In this document: positions 9,079-18,169 of the stretch, in pieces
How the letters are laid out: every line of letters begins with the position of its first letter
How positions within the stretch are numbered: position 1 is the first letter of the stretch
Source of the DNA: CAWEQW01 sp963811365
GTDB taxonomy: Bacteria; Actinomycetota; Actinomycetes; Propionibacteriales; Nocardioidaceae
Reading direction: 5' to 3'
DNA length: 64,000 nucleotides
Assembly: GCA_963811365.1 (NCBI GenBank)
Contig: CAWEQW010000014.1
Span: 128,290-192,289, forward strand
Program-made: the position numbers and the translations under genes
The notes under the pieces: generated by a model
The model's input: only the letters and a program-made list of their open reading frames with translations
What the model was told of the DNA's origin: nothing
Database searches by the model: none

Positions 9079-9255
9079 TCAGGCGAAGCGCACCTCGGCG
9101 CAGCGCTCACAGGTCAGCTCGCGGACGGGACCGGAGTCCTCGTACTCGACCGAGACCAGACGCCAGACGTGATCGTGAGGCGCGGCCGCGCCGTCACGGG
9201 GGCGGTGCGGGGGGACGACGTCGTCCACGAGGGAAGCCCGATCCTCCACGGTCAT
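9079..9255 (-). CDS. Small putative metal-binding protein
   Basis: 58 residues from ATG 9255 with a good GAAAGG ribosome binding site. The C-terminal half, HDHVWRLVSVEYEDSGPVRE followed by LTCERCAEVRF, has His-x-His and Cys-x-x-Cys motifs spaced like a small zinc ribbon. Its start overlaps the stop of the upstream small gene (GGATGACC), which supports real translation of both. Function unknown. Confidence 0.5.
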   Translation of the reverse strand: MTVEDRASLVDDVVPPHRPRDGAAAPHDHVWRLVSVEYEDSGPVRELTCERCAEVRFA

Positions 9256-9443
9256 CCTTTCTTCGGCGTCAGCCGGCCGGAGACGGTGTCCGCCACGCCC
9301 TCGACGGCGCCGGGCGCGGAGCCCGCCGCGACGGCTTCGCTGCCCTCCTCGGCCGGACCTGTGACACCAGCAGTCTGCGTCGCGAACAGGTCCAAGCGCT
9401 GCACCGCCCGCGCGAAACGCCTGAACGTGTCGACACTGCCCAC
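9252..9443 (-). CDS. Small hypothetical protein
   Basis: 63 residues from a GTG at 9443 preceded closely by AGGGAAGG. The sequence is Ala/Gly/Glu rich in the middle with an N-terminal amphipathic stretch DTFRRFARAVQRLDLF. No domain recognised. It is coupled to the downstream small zinc-ribbon-like gene by a 4-base overlap. The start is uncertain and it may be part of the MOSC operon just upstream. Confidence 0.4.
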   Translation of the reverse strand: MGSVDTFRRFARAVQRLDLFATQTAGVTGPAEEGSEAVAAGSAPGAVEGVADTVSGRLTPKKG

Positions 9444-9491
9444 CCTTCCCTGGTCGAGGATGGTCTCGGCCCGGTTCCGCTGCCGGCAGGT

Positions 9492-10235
9492 CTAGCGGCT
9501 CGCCGCGCGGGGCTCGACGATCCGCACGGCGTCGCCGCGGGCCACCGGGCCCGGGACGACCACGTCGGCGACGACCCCGAGCTCGCCGTCGTGCGCCTCC
9601 CACAGGGTGCGGAGCAGGCGCTCGCCGGCCAGGTCCACCTGGGGCAGGTCGAGCATCACGCAGCGTGGCATCGGCCCCCGGACGGCGAGGACCGCCGCGC
9701 CGACGGCGACCTGTCGGCCGACCCAGCCGTCCTCGACGTACCCGTCGGCGTCGGTCTCGAGAACCAGGTTGGCCCGCAGTCGGCGTACGTCGACGGGGTT
9801 GCCGTGCGCTGCGGCCAGAGCCCGCACGCTCGAGGTGGTCACGAGGTGCAGCGGCCCCTCGTCGAAGTGCGAGACGGCCTCCTCGCGCGCCAGCCGCACG
9901 GAGCGTCCGACGTGCCGAGAGAGCGCGTCGTGCACCGCCGGGTCGTCGGCCCGGACCGCGCGGCCGTCCGGGAAGCCGATCACCGGCACCTCGCCGTCGT
10001 AGGTCGCGGTGAGGTCGAGCAACCCCGCCATCCGACGGAACCGCCTGCTCGACTTGCCGCTGCCGAGCTTGCCGTCGGGGTCGACCACCGACCAGGCCCG
10101 GTCACCGCGGAGGCCGCGCGCGTCGACGTCCGCCCCGTCGACCTCCTCGCCGACCAGGGACTTCACGGGGTAGCGCAGGAGCGTCCCGACCCGGCCCACG
10201 GCCTCGCGGTCGCAGGCGTAGCGGTCGGGGAGCAC
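9492..10235 (-). CDS. MOSC domain-containing protein
   Basis: About 247 residues. The N-terminal MOSC beta-barrel domain (VGRVGTLLRYPVKSLVGEEV) is followed by the MOSC domain with LRANLVLETD and the conserved Cys in MPRCVMLDLPQVD. MOSC proteins act in molybdenum-cofactor sulfur transfer or in reducing N-hydroxylated compounds (YiiM/mARC type). A GTG at 10199 is an alternative start that would better fit the family N-terminus. With the longer start the gene overlaps the upstream deacetylase by 73 bases. Confidence 0.82.
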   Translation of the reverse strand: MLPDRYACDREAVGRVGTLLRYPVKSLVGEEVDGADVDARGLRGDRAWSVVDPDGKLGSGKSSRRFRRMAGLLDLTATYDGEVPVIGFPDGRAVRADDPAVHDALSRHVGRSVRLAREEAVSHFDEGPLHLVTTSSVRALAAAHGNPVDVRRLRANLVLETDADGYVEDGWVGRQVAVGAAVLAVRGPMPRCVMLDLPQVDLAGERLLRTLWEAHDGELGVVADVVVPGPVARGDAVRIVEPRAASR

Positions 10236-10849
10236 GCCGCCATCGTGGCAGACGAGCCGACGTGCGCGCCCAGCGTCCCGACCTGAAGGCCGTCGGCGGC
10301 CCACCTGTCCAGCAGCCGGTCCGAGGCCTCGAGGGTCCGCCGCCACGACCCCGGCGCCGAAGTCCGGTCGGTGTCGTGCAGAAGCACGGTCCCTCCGGGC
10401 CGCAGGGCACGCTTCACGGTCCGGGTGATGCCGACCGGCGTCGCGCGGGGCCGCCAGTCCCGACCCCAGGCCGACCAGAGCACGCTCTGCAGACCGGCGC
10501 GCCGGGCGGCCAGGACGCCTTCGGTGGTGAGCACGCCGTACGGCGGGCGGTACCAGCGGACCGGCGCGCCGCTCACCGCGCCGACGAGGTCGCACGTCCG
10601 CCGCAGCTCGTCGGTCAGGCCGCCGGGGCGTCTGCGGGCCAGGCACCGGTGGTCCCACCCGTGCACCGCGAGCTCGTGGCCCGCGGCGGCCATCTCGGCG
10701 ACCAGGGAGGCGTTGGGCGCGACGTGCTCGCCGAGCAGGAAGAACGTTGCCCGCACCCGGTGCCGCTCGAGCAGGTCGAGGAAGTGCGGCGTCGACGACG
10801 GATCCGGGCCGTCGTCGTAGGTCAGCGCCACATGGCCGGACGTCGTCAC
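10163..10849 (-). CDS. NodB-type polysaccharide deacetylase
   Basis: 228 residues. All five NodB motifs are present: TYDDGPDP (metal Asp pair), HGWDH (His-x-x-x-His metal ligands), RWYRPPYG, WGRDWRP and VLLHD. The predicted role is N- or O-deacetylation of a cell-wall glycan. No signal peptide is visible with the GTG start at 10849, whose GTGA overlaps the stop of the upstream MGDG-synthase-like gene, so the two are translationally coupled. The C-terminal 23 codons run into the MOSC gene, and the natural end may be near GTLGAHVG if a small lesion is present. Confidence 0.82.
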   Translation of the reverse strand: MTTSGHVALTYDDGPDPSSTPHFLDLLERHRVRATFFLLGEHVAPNASLVAEMAAAGHELAVHGWDHRCLARRRPGGLTDELRRTCDLVGAVSGAPVRWYRPPYGVLTTEGVLAARRAGLQSVLWSAWGRDWRPRATPVGITRTVKRALRPGGTVLLHDTDRTSAPGSWRRTLEASDRLLDRWAADGLQVGTLGAHVGSSATMAACSPTATPATARPWAGSGRSCATP

Positions 10850-11154
10850 GCCGGCCAGCCACGACAGGAGCCGCGCACGACCCGGTCGCTGCCCGCGACG
10901 GTGTCGAGGAGCCAGCCCCAGGACCCGGGTGCGGAACGGATCTGGCGCAGGCACGTCGCCGTCGCCCGTAGCAGCCGGCCGGGGCCGCGGGGCAACAGGC
11001 CGGCGATGTCCCGGACCCGGACGTCGTGGCCCCGCTCTCGGAACCGCCGGGCGATCTCCCGGGCGGCCGCGTCGTGCCCGGCGCCGAAGCTTCCGGACAC
11101 CAGCGCGGCCGACGGTCGTCGGACACCACCAGCTGCCGACCGGATCTGGGTCAC
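10846..11154 (-). CDS. Orphan MGDG-synthase-like N-terminal domain
   Basis: 102 residues resembling only the N-terminal (acceptor) half of MGDG synthase/MurG-like glycosyltransferases: AALVSGSFGAGHDAAAREIA, then RFRERGHDVRVRDIAGLLPR and RSAPGSWGWLLDTV. The UDP-sugar-binding half is missing. The stop overlaps the start of the NodB gene (GTGA), as in a normal operon. It could be a truncated glycosyltransferase, a genuine small partner protein, or the N-terminal half of a glycosyltransferase-deacetylase fusion split by a frameshift. Start GTG 11154 follows a GGAG. The 256 bases between this start and the next gene hold the divergent promoters; I see no RNA element there. Confidence 0.6.
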   Translation of the reverse strand: MTQIRSAAGGVRRPSAALVSGSFGAGHDAAAREIARRFRERGHDVRVRDIAGLLPRGPGRLLRATATCLRQIRSAPGSWGWLLDTVAGSDRVVRGSCRGWPA

Positions 11155-11410
11155 CGGGCTCCATTCACCGTCCGGACCGTCTCCGGAGTCACTGGACTCA
11201 ACCAGACGAGAATGACGGCAACATGACGCTGCGGGGCCCCGGGCGCTCACGACCACGGAAACCCGTCCGGGCACGAGCCCGGGGAAGATCTGCAGGGAGT
11301 GCTGGATCGGCGGGAACCTATCCGCTGCGGGTGAGGCGCCGCGCGGCGCGGGAACGCACCCTGGCCCTGAGGTGGGGCAGCGTGCCCTGCCATCAGGAGG
11401 TTCGAGAGAG

Positions 11411-11974
11411 ATGTCCTCGACTCAGTTCCAGATGCGTCGCACCGGGTGGGACGTCGTGCTGGGTGGTCTGCTGGTGATCGGTGGCCTGGTGATCCTCGGC
11501 GACGCCGCCCTGGCCACCACGGTCTCGATCATGTTCGTCGGGTGGGTCCTGCTCATCGTGGGCCTGCTCGGGCTGGTCGCCTCCCTGTTCCGCATCGGCA
11601 AGGGCGGCTTCTGGTCCGCGGCCCTCAGCGGCGGCGTCCTGACCGTGCTCGGGTTGTTCTTCCTGCGCAACACGCACGCCGCGGCCGTCACGCTCACGCT
11701 GCTCGCCGGGACGATCTTCCTGGTCAGCGGCGTGGTCCGACTGGTCGCGTCCGCCGCGGACCCGGACTACCGCGTCCCGCTCGTGGTCAGCGGTGCGATC
11801 TCGACGATCCTGGGCCTGATCGTGCTGTTCAACCTGTTCACCGCGTCGTACGTGCTGCTGGGCATCCTGCTCGGCATCCAGGTGCTCGTCGACGGGGTGA
11901 TGATGATGCTGGTCGGGCGCTGGCACGTCGCCGCGACGTCGAACAGCCCGGTGGGAGGCGTGCCGGCGCACTGA
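11411..11974 (+). CDS. HdeD/DUF308-like membrane protein
   Basis: 187 residues with six hydrophobic helices arranged as three pairs, each with the small-residue rich pattern of the DUF308/HdeD family (GGLLVIGGLVILGDAALAT, SGGVLTVLGLFFLR, SGAISTILGLIVLFN). HdeD proteins are linked to acid stress in enterobacteria; in actinobacteria the role is unknown. ATG 11411 is preceded by AGGAGG at a spacing of 9. The gene ends just before a hairpin element. Confidence 0.8.
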   Translation: MSSTQFQMRRTGWDVVLGGLLVIGGLVILGDAALATTVSIMFVGWVLLIVGLLGLVASLFRIGKGGFWSAALSGGVLTVLGLFFLRNTHAAAVTLTLLAGTIFLVSGVVRLVASAADPDYRVPLVVSGAISTILGLIVLFNLFTASYVLLGILLGIQVLVDGVMMMLVGRWHVAATSNSPVGGVPAH

Positions 11975-11986
11975 GCGGCCGGGGGC

Positions 11987-12048
11987 GGTAGGTTCACCAT
12001 GGTATGCAGGTGAACCTACCCTTCCCACGATGAGCACCTCGTGGGGAG
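11987..12048. terminator. Double hairpin between convergent genes (conserved-loop element, copy 1)
   Basis: Hairpin A has a perfect 12-bp stem, GGTAGGTTCACC (11987-11998) with 12009-12020, and loop ATGGTATGCA. Hairpin B has a 10-bp stem with one G-T pair, CTTCCCACGA (12021-12030) with 12039-12048, and loop TGAGCACC. It lies between the convergent DUF308-like and corA genes and probably acts as a bidirectional terminator. Closely related loop sequences recur at 23979-24055. Confidence 0.65.
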
Positions 12049-12096
12049 CACCGGTTGCTCGACATACCGTGGTGGACCTCCCGCCTCCCGAGCCCG

Positions 12097-13224
12097 CTAC
12101 ATCCAGCCGCGGCGCTTGAACGCCAGGTACAGCCCGAAGCTGACTCCGAACATCAGCAGGAGCGCGAACGGGTAGCCGTACCACCAGTGCAGCTCGGGCA
12201 TGTGGTCGAAGTTCATGCCGTAGATGCCGCCGACGACCGTGGGCGCGAACAGGATGGCCGCCCAGGCGGAGATCCGCTTGACCTCCTCGTTCTGGGCGTG
12301 CCCGGCGACCGAGAGCCGGCGCATCTCCTCGTTCTGCTCCTGGGCGACCAGGGTGGCGTTCACGGTGAGCATGTCGCGCAGCAGGTGCCGGAAGGACTCC
12401 AGGTGCTCGACGACGCCGGTGAGGTGGTCCTCGACGTCGCGGACGTAGCGGCGCAGCTCCTCGTCGATCCCGTACTTCTCGAACCCCGCGGCGAGGGCGT
12501 CGAAGATCTGCCTCAACGGGTCGGCGGCCCGCTGGAACTCGATCACCTCGCGGGTCAGCTGGTAGATCCGGCGCGACACCTGCGGGTCGCCGACGAAGAC
12601 CTCGGTCTCGATCTCGTCGATGTCGTTGGAGAGCCCGGCGACGACCGGCGCGTAGTCGTCGACGATCCGGTCCATCACGGCGTACAGCACCGACTCGGGG
12701 CCGAGCCGGAGCAGGTCCGGGCGGCTCTCGAGGCGCTGGCGCACGCCCGCGAGGTCGGGCGCCTCGCTGTGCCGGACGGTGATCACGAAGTCCTCGCCGA
12801 CGAACAGGTGCAGCTCGCCGAACTCCACCTCCTCGAGGTCGTCGAGGTACCGAGCGGCGCGGAGGACGACGAACAGCGTGTCCCCGTACCGCTCCAGCTT
12901 CGGCCGCTGGTGGGCGAGGATCGCGTCCTCGACCGCGAGCTCGTGCAGGTCGAACTCCCGGGCCAGCGAGACGATCTCGGACTGGTCGGGACGGTAGAGG
13001 CCGATCCACGCGATCGCGTCCTCACGCGCGTGCAGCTCGTTGTACGTCGCCACGAGCCCCGTCGGGGAGGACACCCGGTCGCCGTCCACGTACAGCGCGG
13101 AGTCGACGAGGCTGTTGCGGGCCGGACGGGACGGGATCGCGCCGTCGGCGAGCAGGGTCGGCGCCACCGACGTACGACGGCGCCGGGCCAGCTTGCGGAA
13201 CGGGCGGGGCGGCTGCTCGGCCAT
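12097..13224 (-). CDS. corA: CorA-family magnesium/divalent cation transporter
   Basis: 375 residues. A large cytoplasmic N-terminal domain with long acidic helices (LSNDIDEIETEVFVGD, YVRDVEDHLTGVVEHLES) is followed by two C-terminal membrane helices and the selectivity motif YGMNF in GGIYGMNFDHMPELHWW. The basic C-terminus KRRGWM is typical. The family forms a pentameric Mg2+/Co2+ channel. A GTG two codons upstream (13230) is an alternative start. No magnesium riboswitch was seen upstream. Confidence 0.93.
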   Translation of the reverse strand: MAEQPPRPFRKLARRRRTSVAPTLLADGAIPSRPARNSLVDSALYVDGDRVSSPTGLVATYNELHAREDAIAWIGLYRPDQSEIVSLAREFDLHELAVEDAILAHQRPKLERYGDTLFVVLRAARYLDDLEEVEFGELHLFVGEDFVITVRHSEAPDLAGVRQRLESRPDLLRLGPESVLYAVMDRIVDDYAPVVAGLSNDIDEIETEVFVGDPQVSRRIYQLTREVIEFQRAADPLRQIFDALAAGFEKYGIDEELRRYVRDVEDHLTGVVEHLESFRHLLRDMLTVNATLVAQEQNEEMRRLSVAGHAQNEEVKRISAWAAILFAPTVVGGIYGMNFDHMPELHWWYGYPFALLLMFGVSFGLYLAFKRRGWM

Positions 13225-13299
13225 GCGCACGAGGCTAGCGACGCCTACGGCCGCTCGTCCGGCGAAGCACCCCGGAGCCGTCCCGGCCGGGGGGCGGCC

Positions 13300-14816
13300 T
13301 CAGGCGCCGCCGTCCGCCTCGGCGACCCGGCCGCGCCCCCAGGCGATCGACAGCCGACCGCGCGCCGCCACGCCGCGTGCGCGCCGTCCCGGTCCCGGGG
13401 CCGATCTCCGAGCGCCACTCGGCCGCGCGGTGCCAGTTGCGCCCTGCAGCACCTGCCTGTCGGGCCAGTAGCCGGCGCCGAGCCCGGCGGCGTACGCCGC
13501 GCCGAGGGCGACGCTCTCGGCCATCATCGGCCGGATCACCGGGACGTCGAGGAAGTCGGCGAGCATCTGCATCAGCAGGTTGTTGGCGGTCATCCCGCCG
13601 TCCACGGCCAGCCACGTCATCGGCAGGCCGGCGTCCTGGACCATCGCGTCGACCACGTCGCTGGCCTGCCAGGCGGTCGCCTCCAGCACGGCCCGGGCCA
13701 GGTGGCCCTTGGTGACGTAGCCGGTCAGCCCGGTCACGACGCCCTGCGCGCTGCTCTCCCACCAGGGCGCGAACAGCCCGGAGAACGCCGGGACGACGTA
13801 GCAGCCGCCGTTGTCGTCGACGCTGCGGGCGAGCGTCTCGATCTCCGCAGCGGAGCGGATCAGGTCGAGGCTGGTCCGGCACCACTCCACGAGCGCCCCT
13901 GCGACCGCGATGGACCCCTCGAGCGCGTATACCGGCGGCTCGCCCTCGCTCGCGTGCGCCACTGTCGTGATCAGGCCCGACCGGGAGTGGACGATCTCGG
14001 GCCGCGTGTTCATCAGCAGGAAGCTGCCGGTGCCGAACGTGCACTTCGCGTCCCCGCGGTCGAAGGCGGTCTGGCCGAACAGCGACGCCTGCTGGTCGCC
14101 GAGGACCGCCCGGACCGGGATCCCCGGCGACCGGTCGGCGGGTGCTGCCGAAGTCGCTCGTCGACGGCCGGATCTCCGGCAGCATCGCCGCCGGGATCCG
14201 CATGCCTCCAGCAGCGCGGGATCCCAGGCCAGTGTCCGCAGGTCCATCAACATGGTCCGGCTGGCGTTGGTCACGTCGGTGACGTGAAGTCCACCGGTGA
14301 GCTTCCAGACCAGCCAGGTGTCCATGGTGCCGAACAGCAGCTCGCCCCGCTCGGCGCGGTCGCGCAGCCGCGGGTCGCTGTCGAGGATCCATCGGATCTT
14401 CGGGCCCGACGGGTACGGCGCCAGCGGCAGTCCGGTGCGCCGCGCAAGCTCGCCTGCGTCGAAGCCGTCGGTGAGCCCCTGAGGTCGGCGGCGGTCCGGG
14501 TGTCCTGCCACACGATCGCCGGCGCGACCGGGCGGCCGGTGTGCCGGTCCCAGACCACGGTGGTCTCCCGCTGGTTGGTGACGCCGAGCCCGACGACCTG
14601 CTCGGGTCCGACCCCGGCGTCGTGGAGCGCCTGCGGCACGAGCGTCTCGACGAGCCGCCAGATCTCCTCCGCGTCGTGCTCGACCCAGCCGGGCCGCGGG
14701 TAGTGCTGCTGGTGGCGGCGCTGGGCGACCGAGACCATCCGGCCCTGCCGGTCGTAGAGCAGGCAGCGGGTCGAGGTCGTGCCCTGGTCGATGGCGGCGA
14801 CGTACGACGCGCTCAC
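13300..14816 (-). pseudogene. glpK: Glycerol kinase copy 1, multiply frameshifted
   Basis: A second glycerol kinase gene, divergent from the main glp operon and directly behind the IclR gene (GTG 14816 overlaps the expected IclR stop). The N-terminus is good (AAIDQGTTSTRCLLYD, GVTNQRETTVVWDR). The frame changes near 14478, twice around 14110-14210 (MRIPAAMLPEIRPS is in another frame) and again near 13435. Conserved blocks survive: PSGPKIRWILD, GDQQASLFGQ, FGTGSFLLMNT, AVDGGMTANNLLMQ. Both insertions and deletions are needed to rebuild it, so with the intact copy at 16644 this looks like a decaying paralogue. Heavy assembly error is the alternative. Confidence 0.75.
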
Positions 14817-15584
14817 TCCTGCCGGCCGTGCCCGAGCTCGCGGGAGATCGGACCGGCCGGCGTCGACGACCCGCCGGGTCAGCGTGACGCGGGGGCGCAG
14901 CCGCTCGTCGCAGACCGCATCCACCGCGCCCTCGACCCCGACGGCCGCGACCACGAAGCCGGACCGGTCCCGCATCGGAGCCGCGATCCCGGCCAGGCCG
15001 GGCTGCCACTCCTCCACGTCCGCCGCCCAGCCGAGGTCGCGGACGTCGGCGATCTCGGGCTGCAGCCGGGCCGGGTCGCACACCGTGCGGTAGGTGAGCT
15101 GCTCCAGCGACCGTCCGACGAGGCTGCGGGCGGCTCGGGCGTCGTGCGCGAGCAGCACCTTGCCGAGCGCGGTGGCGTGCAGCGGCCGCGTGGTGCCGGT
15201 CTGCGCCGCCTGGTCGCTGCCGTCGGGGCTGTACACGTGGTGCACCACGAGGACCTGCCCGTCCTCGAAGCGGGTGACGAATGCGGCCTGCCCGGTGTGG
15301 CCGGCCAGCGCGTCGGTCCAGTTGAGCGCCCGGGCCTTCAGCTCGTTGCGGTCGAGCGGGGTCGCGCCGAGCCGCAGCAGCTCCGCGCCCATGCCGTACA
15401 GGCCGGTGTCCGGGTCCTGGTCGACGAAGCCCTCCTCGCGCAGCGTCTGCACGAGCCCGTGCACCGTGCCCTTGGCCAGCCCGAGCGTGCCGGCGAGCTG
15501 GGCGAGCGCGACCGGCTCGCGCGCCCCGGCGAGGACCCGCAGGATCGCCGCGGCACGCTCCACGGACTGCACCCGCGCCGGCAT
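14813..15584 (-). CDS. IclR-family regulator of glycerol genes (one frameshift)
   Basis: About 256 residues. The N-terminal winged helix (RVQSVERAAAILRVLAGARE, AKGTVHGLVQTLREEGFV) is followed by an IclR effector domain (HATALGKVLLAH, APMRDRSGFVVAAVGVEG). As read, the frame runs without a stop into glycerol kinase copy 1; removing one base near 14852 gives the natural end ISRELGHGRQE and a stop overlapping the glpK start. It lies divergent to glpF with IclR-type palindromes between, so it most likely represses or activates glp genes in response to glycerol or glycerol-3-phosphate. Confidence 0.82.
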
Positions 15585-15603
15585 GCTGCCGACGTTACCC
15601 ACC

Positions 15604-15645
15604 GTTCGGCAGTGCCGAACCCTCTGCTGTTCGGCGATGACGAAC
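15604..15645. promoter_or_regulatory. IclR-type operator pair between iclR and glpF
   Basis: GTTCGGCAGTGCCGAAC (15604-15620) is a perfect palindrome with 8-base arms. A second, weaker copy GTTCG-N7-CGAAC lies at 15629-15645. IclR-family regulators in actinobacteria typically bind such GTTCG/CGAAC palindromes. The position, 20 bases upstream of iclR and about 75 upstream of glpF, fits control of both directions. Confidence 0.75.
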
Positions 15646-15653
15646 GACCGCTG

Positions 15654-15682
15654 TTGTGGCGCCGGTCACGCGCTCATAGTGT
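15654..15682 (+). promoter_or_regulatory. Predicted sigma-70 type promoter of glpFKD
   Basis: TTGTGG (15654-15659) and TAGTGT (15677-15682) are separated by 17 bases and lie directly downstream of the IclR palindromes, about 37 bases before the glpF start. A bound IclR dimer at 15629-15645 would touch the -35 region. The call rests on consensus likeness and position only. Confidence 0.5.
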
Positions 15683-15718
15683 CGCGGCTCACATCAGTCG
15701 CTTCTATGGAGGTTTCTC

Positions 15719-16579
15719 GTGGACTCTTCGGAACGGAGGACCTTGCTCGGCGAGCTGGTCGCCGAGTTCTCCGGCACCGCGATCCTGATCCTGTTCGGGG
15801 TCGCCGTGGTGGCGCAGGTCGTGACCAGCAAGGGCAGTCTCGGCAGCCACGACTCGATCGCCTGGGCGTGGGGCCTCGGCGTCACGATGGGCGTCTACGT
15901 CGCCGCTCGGGTCAGTGGAGCGCACCTCAACCCGGCGGTCACCCTGGCGATGGCCGTCTTCGCCGGCTTCTCCTGGCGCAAGGTGGTGCCGTTCGCCCTC
16001 GCGCAGACCGCCGGCGCCTTCGTCGCCGCGCTCCTGGTCCGCTGGGCCTACTCCGACGCGATCGGGCTCGTCGACCCCAGGCACACCGTGGCCACGCAGG
16101 GGATCTTCTCCACGCTGCCCGGCAACGGCACGATGGACATCGGCGTCGGCACCGCCTTCCTCGACCAGGTCCTCGGCACCGCGATCCTGCTCTTCTTGAT
16201 CATGGCGCTCACCGACACCCGCAACGACGCCCCGGTGAGCTGGATCGCCCCGGTCATCATCGGCCTCGTGGTCGTGGGGATCGGGATGGCCTGGGGCACC
16301 AACGCCGGCTACGCGATCAACCCGGCACGGGACTTCGGTCCGCGGCTGGCGAGCTTCTTCACCGGCTACCGGACCGCCTTCCAGGACCAGAACGGCAGCC
16401 TCTACTTCTGGGTCCCGCTCATCGCCCCGCTCATCGGCGGCGTGGTCGGGGCCGGGGCCTACAAGCTGGGAGCGGGCCGGTTCATGCCGGCCGACGAGTC
16501 CGACGAGCCCGGCGAGCCCGGCCGGATCCCCACCCAGCAGCAGCGCCTCACCGACGGCACCGCGCCCACCCGGGCGTGA
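15719..16579 (+). CDS. glpF: Glycerol uptake facilitator
   Basis: 286-residue aquaglyceroporin with six helices and the two pore motifs: SGAHLNPAVTLAM and GYAINPARDFGPR. The Asp after the second NPAR is typical of glycerol-conducting members rather than water channels. GTG start with GGAGG upstream (ATGGAGGTTTCTCGTG). First gene of glpF-glpK-glpD. The C-terminal tail is acidic and Pro-rich, as often seen in actinobacterial GlpF. Confidence 0.95.
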   Translation: MDSSERRTLLGELVAEFSGTAILILFGVAVVAQVVTSKGSLGSHDSIAWAWGLGVTMGVYVAARVSGAHLNPAVTLAMAVFAGFSWRKVVPFALAQTAGAFVAALLVRWAYSDAIGLVDPRHTVATQGIFSTLPGNGTMDIGVGTAFLDQVLGTAILLFLIMALTDTRNDAPVSWIAPVIIGLVVVGIGMAWGTNAGYAINPARDFGPRLASFFTGYRTAFQDQNGSLYFWVPLIAPLIGGVVGAGAYKLGAGRFMPADESDEPGEPGRIPTQQQRLTDGTAPTRA

Positions 16580-16643
16580 TCCCCCCGAGCCGACTCACCA
16601 GACACCTACCAGCAGACACCGTCACGAACCGAGGAGACGACAC

Positions 16644-18161
<1,518 letters not shown>

Positions 18162-18169
18162 GGACGTCG

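Noticed and set aside
12055..14703. Long plus-strand open frame opposite corA and glpK copy 1
   Set aside because: High G+C produces long antisense frames. The composition is Arg/Pro/Val-Asp rich with no motif, and the minus strand holds clear genes.
14271..15602. Apparent IclR-glycerol kinase fusion protein in one reading frame
   Set aside because: Removing a single base near 14852 restores a normal IclR C-terminus and a stop overlapping the glpK start, so the fusion is a frameshift artefact.
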